From Archegozetes longisetosus (lineage: Eukaryota; Arthropoda; Arachnida; Sarcoptiformes; Trhypochthoniidae): a stretch of 64,000 nucleotides of DNA. Below the pieces are notes generated by a model. That model was not told the DNA's origin and did not search any database. It worked only from the letters and a program-made list of their open reading frames with translations. This document shows, piece by piece, positions 55,155-64,000 of this stretch. The translations under genes were made by a program, and so were the position numbers. The DNA is taken from positions 2,270,001 through 2,334,000 of the forward strand of contig JAEMBT020000009.1 in assembly GCA_018873245.2 (NCBI GenBank). The letters run 5' to 3'. Numbering within the stretch: the stretch's first letter is position 1; each line of letters starts with the position of its first letter.

Positions 55155-55420
55155 GACCCATGTTTAATGGGTCCTCTCAAAACATGTTCCTTTGAGTGGA
55201 TTGCATGAATGGCGGCATATTTCACTCACGCATCTCAATCTCCAACCAATTTTCATTCTAGCATCATTCGTTGGCATCATTGGAGATGAACACTTTGTAC
55301 ATCGGGCATGAGTGGCAGCATAATCTCTGGTTGGAATGAGTTTAAACCTTTCCAAGAATTCAATTACAGATTCTTCATCTTAGAAGTTATTTAGGTTAAG
55401 TCTTGAGTCATTAAATTCTG
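55155..55420 (-). pseudogene. Merlin/IS1595-like transposase, N-terminal zinc ribbon
   Basis: Minus-strand translation gives DEESVIEFLERFKLIPTRDY, then C-x2-C (CTKCSSPM), GWRLRC, C-x3-C-like SEICRHSC and LKGTCFERT. This is the arrangement of the zinc ribbon at the start of Merlin and IS1595/ISXO2 transposases ('WLxxxGLI...CxxCgxxM...wRCxxxxC...r.gTwFexs'). The catalytic domain is not seen. An in-frame stop precedes the fragment. Confidence 0.55.
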
Positions 55421-55956
55421 GAAATTTATTTTCTGCTATTTGATTAAATATTAATAAAATTACTCTGGAAGAGAAAGTACACAGTGGAAAAATTTGTCAA
55501 AAATTTTGAGACAATATTAGATCTCATTCGAGTTTTCATTCCAATTTATAACAGTAAACATTGTACTCCCGCATTATTGTAAACGGGATAGTGCTCGAAC
55601 CTAAAGTTAATCATTACTCGAAAGTAACCACTTCTGGTCTCTCCGGCTAGACTTGTATCACGATCCAACAATGGAGAGTCCACCCGCCTATGACCACGTT
55701 TAGTGTGTTTCGTGCGAATGAATGTGTGTGAAATATAAAAATAAAATTATAAAATTTATATAGTAAAAAATTGTGGTATTTAGTACTTAAATTGAAAATC
55801 TCAAATTTAATTAAATTTACTTCTAAAAACCTTGATAAATAAAATAATAAAAAATAATTAGACTTACACTTAGAGTAAAACCAGTGTGAGTAAAATTCAC
55901 AAAAAACAAAACTTTCACTAAAAACTGAATTTAAAACACTTATTTAAAAAATCAAA
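55421..55956. other. No gene seen
   Basis: Interior of the fold-back element. It is AT-rich with a short GC-richer part near 55610-55690, and no coding content is recognised. Confidence 0.45.
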
Positions 55957-56522
55957 AGACATAAATGATGTCCTAGTTACTATTGGAATATCGAAATTTT
56001 GAAAAATCATAACTCTGCCCACAGTAGAAATTTTGAGAATCCGATTGCATATTCTTAAATAGTATATTTATATAGAAATTTAAGAAAAATTTGCTGGGTG
56101 TGGCTTAAATTTTTTTTGGTGGGCGAAGCTTAAAAGTGGTTGAAGGTGGGCGTGGCTTGAGACTTTTATTTGTCATGTCATGCTCATAACAAATATATAT
56201 AAATGTAATTGCTACACCAACTTTACGGAAAGTAAAAGCCAGTCAAAATTTTATAAAATCGAACTTTGAACGTTTATAACTTCGCCCACAGAAGGAATTT
56301 TGAGAATCCGCTTGCATATTTTTATACAGTACATTTAGATGAAAGTTTAAGAAAATTTTGGTGGGTGTGACTAAAAATTTTTTTTGGTGGGCGGAGCTTA
56401 GAAGTGGTCGGAGGGGGATGTGGCTTGAGACTTTTTTGCTTGTCAAGTCATGCTGATAATAAATATATAGATATATAATGGTTTCCCCAGATTCACACAA
56501 AAGTAAAAGCAAACCATTATAC

Positions 56523-57000
56523 TGTCACGTTTATTTCGTGACTCGGGATCTTTTCTAATTAATTTTAGAAATTGTATTAAACAATTTATATTGTCTTATG
56601 TTTTGTTATTTGCTAGTTGTACAAATTGAGGTCGGGGATCTCAATGTGAGATCTTAATTCGTTTAAGTTAGAGTTAGGCTGGACTCGTGTTTTAAATTAT
56701 AACTTCCATACTTACTTCCATAATACGCGATATATTGATGAATTACCACAATTTTCACTATTGATACTTATGTAACTTTATTTAAAATGTTCAATATTAC
56801 ATGTTACACGCTTATTAATATAAATTATCTATCTAAATATATTCTACACTTTCACTGCTCTCCTCGTATACCTTTCCTGTATTCTATCTTATCTTGTTCT
56901 TAAAACTAAAGTTTACACAATTCTCGATATTTACTTAGAAAACATGTTTTTAGTGAAAAGTTAGAACAGAGCTTATTGTTGATAAAATAGACTTTTTATC
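56523..57000 (-). repeat. Third copy of the LTR type, end adjoining the fold-back arm
   Basis: TGTCACGTTTATTTCGTGAC followed by TCGGGATC and, about 100 bases on, GGTCGGGGATCTCAATGTGA are shared with the LTR at 51989. The minus orientation is inferred from the CA-type end at 56523. The far boundary is not determined. It is diverged from the other two. Confidence 0.45.
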
Positions 57001-57796
57001 TATTACTTTATCGGTATAATAAATTTCCTTTTAATTATAAAATAAAACATTTCTTGATCAGTCTATTGCTTAATAATGATAACGTATATAGATAAATTTT
57101 ACATTTCACATTACCACTTTGCCAGATAGCCATTATCTTTATTTTCTCATTTTGAGTCAGTTTCGGGACCATAATTAAATATTTAAATTTGTTTTAATCA
57201 AAACTATTTTTAAACTGAGAATAAATGCTTGTCCTTTTGCTTTCATAACTCATACCTTAAAACTTAATCTTGTTGTTTATTTAGTCTAGTTTGCATTTAT
57301 TTATTTTTGAATGAATGTTTTTTCAACAATAGTTTTCATATAAACGTTTTACATTGAAAGACTTTTAGATTGAAATATTAAATGGTAAATTTAATAGCTT
57401 TGTCATTTTATCCTCGTTCAGTAAATTTTATCGTTTATTTATTCAAATATTTTTCATCGGAATAAATGATAAATCATCTGTATGAAACTTAAGATATGTG
57501 ATGTCAAAAAGTATACCTTTGTTTACTCAATTTGTAGTAACGGTATAGGACTTTATATTAGTTTACTGTAAATACGACACACTATATAGTATAAAGGAAC
57601 CAAAATGTAAAGCTCGGCAAAAATGGAATCCGGATCTCTAATACACTTTTCATAATGATGATTTTCCGTAAGTTTCATCAAAATCGGCGTCTCAAGACTG
57701 GGAAACCTCCTTATAAGTATTTGTGCAGATGTTTCATAAAATAGTATACAATTTTTATCAATTTGTATAATAGAAGTCGACCCTGTCATTTGATGT
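57001..57796. other. No gene seen
   Basis: AT-rich sequence. The block at 57600-57700 (with GTAAGTTTCATCAAAATCGG) has the look of a dispersed repeat, but I cannot name it. Confidence 0.4.
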
Positions 57797-59087
57797 TACT
57801 CCAATAATCATAATGATTAAACTTTCTAGTTTTAATTCCAGAACGATCTGTATACATCCAAGAATTAATACTCTTATAAAGAAATAGTTGTCCTTCAATA
57901 TCATAAATAAGATTAGAAATCAAATCATCATTATTACACCAATCAATCTCATTATCATCATATATACAAAGTGAAAAGTCAGGGTAAAAGATTCAGTCTC
58001 TGTTTTTGGAGTAGTTGAATCATATTTTATCTTAGTTGTTTCAGTATTTACAGTAGTTCTAGCTGATAAGGTTGTTGCAGAGGCCGTAGTACTAGTACTA
58101 TGATATTCTAAATAAAGTACTTTAATTAACCTTTCATCTATTGATTCAGGTTTTAAAGTAAAATTGAATGCATCATAACTTTTATTAATATATGAAGGAT
58201 ACATTATAGAGTCAGGATCATACACGTTTCCAAAAGAGTAACTAGGACAAGGAGAACGCTTGTATCTCTGCGCTAGGTGATCTGATTTTGATCCGGTTTG
58301 TTTTAAAATGCAGAAAAATGTTCAAGAAATTTCATATTAAAATTTCATAAGTTTATTCCGATTAATTATAAAGTTAATGACCAGTAAATTAAAGTTTACG
58401 TTCAAAATCACAAATTTTAAATAAAAAAAATGTTAATGCATTTAATTAAAACTAGAATTAAATGATTAGTATCGGGTGTGACCTCCTTGAGCACCGGCGA
58501 ATTTATGATAAATCACTTTCACTTCAAACAAAAGTTTGTTTACAATCTACATAACTCACTTCGGGAGTCATTTACAGTGTAGGTTACCATAAAGCGTTAC
58601 ATTTTTATAATAATTTGTAATTTAAGGTGATTTTTATTTGTCTTCTCAAAAAAATTATTATTAGTTTAGATAAATTTATGAAATTTTAATATGACATTTC
58701 TTGAACATTTTTCTACATTTTAAAACAAAAGGGATCAAAATCAGATCGCCTAGCGCAGAGATACAAGCGTTCTTCTTGTCCTAGTTACTCTGTTGGAATC
58801 GTGTATATATGTTTTAATTCTAAAGAATGTCCCATTTCATGAAGTATAACATAAAACATGTATGAGGTTCTAGATAGAAACTTAAATTCCAATTGATATT
58901 ATTGTTCATATGAACATCTCCATATTCTGGAAAGAAAGCATGTGCTAATGTTTCAGGCCTGAAATAAGTATAGCCTCCAAACAGTTTATGATTAAGAGGC
59001 ATAAAATTTATTACAAATCAGTTCCGGTATTATTTTGTAGAAACTTGAATTTAAAGTGTGAAATCGCTTCCCATGCTCTGAACGCAC
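57797..59087 (-). pseudogene. Matrix metalloproteinase-like gene, decayed
   Basis: Minus strand. An AG acceptor precedes 59087, then AFRAWEAISHFKFKFLQ, INFMPLNHKLFGGYTY, ETLAHAFFPEYGDVHMNN (the Ca/Zn-binding region of matrixins), and the catalytic zinc motif VILHEMGHSLELKH, matching HExGHxLGLxH with the last Gly replaced by Glu. After the MITE at 58237-58789 come FGNVYDPDSIMYPSYINKSY (the Met-turn, 'ALMYPxY') and a Thr/Ser-rich hinge. Then follow a hemopexin blade (CIYDDNEIDWCNNDDLISNL, YDIEGQLFLYKSINSWMY). Frame changes occur near 59015, 58890 and 57975. The propeptide is not seen. Secreted or membrane MMPs degrade extracellular matrix; this copy is a pseudogene, unless assembly indels are to blame. 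Confidence 0.85.
58237..58789. mobile_element. MITE with 120-bp inverted repeats inside the MMP gene
   Basis: Left end AGTAACTAGGACAAGGAGAA at 58237 and its inverted partner ending at 58789 are complementary over about 120 bases with about 93% identity. No coding content. It sits just behind the metalloproteinase zinc-motif codons. The terminus shares its first 13 bases with the inner ends of the fold-back arms at 53118 and 55981, so both may belong to one family, perhaps of Tc1/mariner type with TA targets. Confidence 0.85.
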
Positions 59088-59099
59088 CTAAAAACTCAT

Positions 59100-59932
59100 A
59101 ATAGAATACATTTTTATGATCTCTATTTAAGTTTGTTGAATGATTGATAAAAGTTCATGTAAGAACTTTTAATCGACACTTTATAGTTTATCTCAGATTT
59201 GCGGCGGATGTCTCTATGATGTTTATTGTAGTACTTGATGAGTACATTCTGTGTGTTAAGTATTGTGTTGATATTCTAAAGGTGTTATTCTAAAGTACAC
59301 CCTTTCATTCATATATCTATCATCATAAGCTCTCTCGCACTCTCTTACTAACTCACTTAATTTCTACTCTATTACTCTCTCTTTTTATACTCTTCTGGCT
59401 AATTAATAAAAGGATGTTTAAGAATATTTTCGAGTTATAATTTTGAGAAAAGTTATTCCTAAAAAGGAATGTTCAAGCATTCCAGTATTAGATTCCCATA
59501 ACAATTAATTTCCTATTGTAATTAAATTAGAATAAGAATTAGCTTATATAATTAGAGCGAACTAAACAAAACCTTTTATAGTCATAACGAAATAAGAGTT
59601 AAACTGTCATTCTCATAACAAATAGAAAGTTTACAAAACAAATTAAAAGACTTTTTGTTTTAATATAACATATGGGTCGGGTACTTAGGCTTTGACTCTA
59701 AAGCAGAATATTGTTCGGTTACATATTAATAACATTGATTACATATAGATATATAGGTTATACAAAAAAATATAAATTTAAGATTATAGGTATTTAATTA
59801 AACATATAAAGGTTATATGAATTTATTGATAATAATTAAAAATATTAAGTGAATTATAAAGTTAAAAGAAAAAATTATAATAATTAAATTGTATTGAGAC
59901 AGTGTTCTCTAAGGAACAATGCGTTTGTCACA
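59100..59932 (-). repeat. 3' LTR of the env-bearing element
   Basis: Begins TGTGACAAACGCATTG at 59932, as does the related relic at 3898 (TGTGACAATACATTG). A TATA box, CT-rich downstream stretch and AATAAA occur in LTR order. The far end near 59100 is not fixed; the adjoining metalloproteinase exon limits it to above 59087. Confidence 0.65.
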
Positions 59933-62900
59933 TTCACACGTTTTATGGAACGTTTTCTATGTGAGAATTAGTTACTTTAAATATAACTCGGCCAGTTCTG
60001 TTCCTCTGTCCAACTTCTTCTGTTTCCTCAACTCTTACAGGGTCACTCTGCCTAGTTTTGGGTTTGCGGCAAGTGTGTCGCAGGTAATTACATACTCTTG
60101 GTCCAAAGCAGACAAACGTTAAGGTAATACTTATAGTTGATAGGATTATAACTATGAGGTTAAAGGATTTATTGTTAGTTTGTCTATTCTCGATTAGATT
60201 AGTATTTATTTTTCGGATTCGAGATTTGATTTCGTCGTGATGTAGGACTATTTTGTGGCTGTGGAGATCTGGTAATAGTCGTTGATTAACGAAGTGAAAC
60301 CACTCAGGGACAAGATTGTATTTGCTATCGAATTTTATATTATGTGATACAAAACTTAGATTTCCTATTTTTAAAGTATAAATGTTTGGTATTCCAAAAA
60401 CATAGTTGGGGCAAGCTACACTTTCTGGAACAAAGTTATCTTGAATTAAAGTTATAAAATGGGTAGCAATAAACTAATAATGATTTTGAACTCAAATCAT
60501 ACTTGATTTGAATAATTTCTTCTTCACGTAATCTTTCTTTAATGACGCATTGTTGCACTTGCCAGGCTTCGTCGTTTGTTAGTTTAGAATAATGGGAACA
60601 CGATTCTTTGGGGGGATTTAAAATTAATTCATGTATTTTTAAGTTTTCTCTTTCGAAAGGGCATAAGGAATGAGTTTCATTATCGAAAATTATATTCTGG
60701 GGTCCCTTATAGCTTACGTGACATAGTTCATTGTTTTTGTACGAAAATAGTGTGAAGGGGTCGGCGGTTAATAATAGTTTCTTGTTGTCAACTATAGGTG
60801 CTTCAATTATTAGGAAAATAGTGTTTCGGGCAGGATCTCTAAAACAAATTCTTGGGGACATATATTTTAAGGGACAGAGACCTTCGCAAGGAATTGTGAG
60901 ATTAAATTGGTCAAAAATTTTCCCATTAACCTTGCCTACCAACCAGTCCCTACCAATTTCTAATAGTGATGCTCTAGTCTGAACAAATTCGGAACTTAAA
61001 TATGAGGTTGTGCTAACGATGCTTGGCAAAATAAGTTTCAAGTTTTCCATTTCTGATGTCGTGTTTTCTAAGATTGGCTTTAATTTTTCTATATCGTTTT
61101 CCATAAATTCTAACGCTTCTTTAATAAGTTTTTCGTTTTCATTTATTCTTTTGATATTATTTTCTAAAACACTTATGCGGTCATCGTTTTTACTAGATTT
61201 ATATAACGCTACTGAGCCTATCCCTATGCCAGTAAACACAGTTACAAACAGTGCAATTGCTCCTACTACAATCAGTGATGCAATTCTTTTTCGTCTACTT
61301 AATATGAATGATTTAGAATCTTCTATAGCACAGAATTTGTTTAAGGGTTCAACAAAATCTTTAACAAATGATTTTTCACACCATTGAATAAAGTTATTAA
61401 TGGATTCTGTAGGAAGTCCCATCATCTGTTGAAATACTATACAAGGGTCCTCATAATGGATTTTCAGGTAAATAACTTCGATTCCCTTAACTATTGGTTC
61501 TTTCGAGTTTTTCCATAGAATTGGCGGTGCACTACTGAACACCGCATTAACCGATAAGACGTTTAAAATTAAAGTAAAACAAAATATAGCGTATGTGAAT
61601 CGATCAGGCGGTTTTCCTTTCGTGATTCTTTGTGAGCGTCTGAGATTGGGTTGTACCCCTGATTCTGTTTTAAGACTCTCGGTTTTTCTCGTGATCCTGT
61701 TTGTCTTTGGTCAAAAGATATTTTTAGCTTTTCTCTCAAATGATCCAAAGACGTTCTTAATGTTGTAGTATCTCTGCTAGCACTAGTACTTGGAACTACG
61801 TTAAGTTCAGAAACATTTTCATTCATTGAGTCATTAGATGATTTATTACTATCTTTTGGTTTATCTGCTGCAGGTTCTTCATCTGAATCTGAGAGGTCTT
61901 GTAATATTTCACGTCCAGTCCATGGCTTCATTCTAGTAACGGGTACTACATCTACTCTATAAGGGCTTTTAGTATTATAAACCTTGTAAACGTTGTCTAA
62001 CTTTGCTTTACCTAAAACTATAAAAGGACCGAACCATCGGTGCAGAAATTTTTCGGATAAACCCGGTACTCTTATTGGTACAAATACTGCTACTTTCTGT
62101 CCAACCTTATAACAGTAATCTTTTCTATTTCTATCATAATAGTGCTTATATTTTCCTTGAGCATGTTTTATATTAATCCTCGCAATTTCTCTAATTCTCT
62201 CCCAACGTCCAGCCATTATTTCTATATAATGGTCTGTATCTCTAAAACCAGAAGGTAAAGCTTCTAAATTTATATCTTGAGGGAAAGTTGGTTTACGTCC
62301 ATAGAGTAACTCAAATGGACTAAAACGAGTACTTCTACTCTTTGAGGCACTGTAGGCGAATGTAATTAAGGGTAAGGTAATATCCCAATTAGAATGGTCT
62401 TCATTTAAGTACATGCTTAACATGTCCACAAGAATACCGTTTACTTTTTCTACGAGACCTTGAGTCTGCGGGTGGTATGCCGTACTCACTAAATGTTTAC
62501 TTCCCATTAATTTAAACGTTTCTTCTACTAATTCACTTAAAAATTAGTTCCTCTATCGCTCATTATTAATTCTGGTACTCCATGTCTACAAATGATTTGT
62601 TCAACAAAAAACTTAGCTGTGGCTTTAGCTGTTTGCGATGCAAGTGCTTGTTCAGCGTCCCACGGAATTTTATTTTCACTTGCATACTCCTTTTTTGTTA
62701 AGCGAATTAATGGTTCTGCTATTCGGGAGAAACCTTCAACAAATTTTCTAAAAACAGAACACATACCCACAAAGCTTCTAATATCTTTAATTGTTTTCGG
62801 CTTAGGGAAGTTAGCAATGGCTTCAACTAAAGCCGGGTCAGAACTCTGACCGTCTGGTCCTGCTATATATCCTAAATATTTAATAGTGTTTACTGTAAAT

Positions 62901-64000
62901 ACACACTTATTAGGTTTTAAAGTAAAATTGGCTTCTCTTAGTCTAGTTAAAATTGCTTGAAGCCTCGCCAGATGGGTATCAAAATCAGGTGCAAACACTA
63001 TTATATCATCTAAATAGACAAGACATGAATTCCACTTTAGCCCTGCAAGAACTACATCCATAGCTCTTTGAAAAGTTGCGGGAGCATTGGTTAAGCCGAA
63101 AGGCATAACATTAAATTCATAGGTTCCGTCAATAGTGACAAACGAGGTCTTTTCCTGATCCTCAGGTGCAACTTTGATTTGCCAATAACCACTAGAAAGA
63201 TCTAAAGTTGTATAGAAGCGAGAATTGCCTAATGCATCTAAAGCGTCTTGAATTCTCGGCAACGGGTAAACATCGCGTTTAGTAATAGCATTTAGTTTCC
63301 TAAAATCTTCGCAAAAACGTAGGCCTTCATCTTTCTTTGGAACTAATACTACAGGAGCGGACCAAGGGCTACATGATGGCTTAATCACGCCAATATCGAT
63401 CATTTCTTGTACAAGCTTACAACATTGTTCGCGTTTAGCAAATGACATTCTATAAGGCTGTACGGATATCGGACCCATACCTTGAGTATCAATTCTGTGA
63501 TAAAACTTATCACACTGACCTATTTGTGTAGAACTGAAAGCGAATCTATCTTTATAATTTTCAAGCAATGATTTCAACTTCGATATTTGTTCTTCATTCA
63601 GATTTTTTCCTACTTTCACTGTGCCTTCCCCAATATCTATCTCCTTTGTAGAATTTGCGTCTACTACTGAACTTACACGTTCTTTGACGGGAATTTCCAA
63701 ATCTTTTGAATCATTTTTATCAGTTGCGGCGTAATTTTCAAAATCGAACTCTGTATTAGCACTAAATATGCATTTCTCATTAACAGGTTCAAAACATCCT
63801 AAAATATCGCCTCTCATTATAGTTTGTTCAACTCTAACGAAATTAGTTACTTCGAGTGAACAATCGCCACTTATAAAGTTTACCACAGTATTAGGAAAGC
63901 AAACTCTGTGTTTCACATAAGAGTCTACATCAGTATATACTACATAATTTTGTTTCTTAAGCTTATTCTTTTCACTAGCGGTCACATCGATTACTAAACT
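59100..64000 (-). mobile_element. Gypsy-type element with env, running off the window
   Basis: Minus-strand parts: a protease/spacer region and reverse transcriptase (62540-63985, with YLDDI), integrase (61569-62600, HHCC-type core and C-terminal tail), an env-like gene (about 60050-61570, with an RRKR cleavage-type site followed by a hydrophobic stretch, as in errantivirus and baculovirus F-like proteins), and an LTR from about 59932 (TGTGACA) to about 59100, with a TATAAAAAG box near 59392 and AATAAA near 59240. The 5' part lies beyond 64000. It is broken, with a handful of breaks visible. It is younger than its relative at 748-4800, which shares env and the start of the LTR. Confidence 0.9.

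Larger units (their letters stand above)
51936..56520. mobile_element. Large fold-back element with two-unit arms
   Basis: The left arm (51936-51988 and 52658-53142) and right arm (55957-56520) are inverted copies, about 97% identical where compared; the left lacks a 26-base stretch present in the right. Each arm consists of two tandem repeat units that start GGCTTTTACTTT-type, contain TTATCAGCATGACTTGACA, GCCACGCCCACC-type and ATGCAAGCGGATTCTCAAAA motifs, and end near GAAGTTATA. The inner ends carry AGTAACTAGGACATCATTTA (53118 and 55981 inverse). Into the left arm an LTR inserted (51989-52656). The interior holds a Tc1 derivative, an LTR copy and a Merlin-like fragment. High arm identity indicates youth or gene conversion. 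Confidence 0.8.

Noticed and set aside
56243-56512. 89-residue minus-strand frame
   Set aside because: It lies within the fold-back arm and is not preserved in the other copy because of the 26-base difference.
1-64000. Bacterial or organelle DNA in the window
   Set aside because: There are no operons, rRNA or organelle genes. EF-Ts has introns and a presequence, so it is nuclear.

Overview
The window is eukaryotic nuclear DNA. It is AT-rich, its genes have short GT-AG introns, and it holds C2H2 zinc-finger and F-box/LRR gene families, a nuclear gene for mitochondrial elongation factor Ts, and many nested transposable elements. Gypsy-type elements with an envelope gene and a Polinton point to an arthropod. 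The style of the F-box/LRR genes and of the 'C-x-W-P-G-C' zinc fingers reminds me of acariform (perhaps oribatid) mites, but that is an impression and not a proven placement.

Layout. 1-4800 is transposon debris: the end of a Tc1/IS630-type transposase gene, then the tail of an envelope-bearing LTR element split by a hAT element with a perfect 8-bp target duplication. 5587-13049 is the host-gene island: zinc-finger gene A (-), mitochondrial EF-Ts (+, four exons), zinc-finger gene B (-) and an intronless F-box/LRR gene (+). 13372-15740 is a decayed third zinc-finger copy, split by a 997-bp hAT-like MITE that carries a GC-rich minisatellite. 15964-18714 and 48671-51477 are two long inverted arms of a Polinton-like element. 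Between them lie a mariner, a Tc1 fragment, a gypsy-type LTR element with 4-bp target duplications (21302-28200), a second F-box/LRR gene (28396-29898), small transposon relics, a fold-back element holding a piece of a GMC oxidoreductase gene, a maT-like mariner, and palindromes.

The Polinton body (39505-51477, minus strand) carries a retroviral-type integrase, a packaging ATPase, an inhibitor-of-apoptosis-like gene (BIR and RING modules), a protein-primed-type family B DNA polymerase and unknown genes. It is a fossil with roughly ten or more breaks. A striking array of four small hairpins spaced exactly 18 bases apart lies between the polymerase and the IAP-like gene. I recognised no capsid gene.

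51500-59100 holds a coding remnant cut off at the Polinton arm edge, a young fold-back element (51936-56520) with two-unit arms, three copies of one LTR type, a Tc1 deletion derivative, a Merlin-like zinc ribbon, and a decayed matrix metalloproteinase gene interrupted by a MITE. 59100-64000 is an envelope-bearing gypsy-type element that runs off the window.

Only five loci look like working host genes: the two zinc-finger genes, EF-Ts and the two F-box/LRR genes. The zinc-finger genes are probably DNA-binding regulators, EF-Ts serves mitochondrial translation, and the F-box proteins probably act as substrate receptors of SCF ubiquitin ligases.
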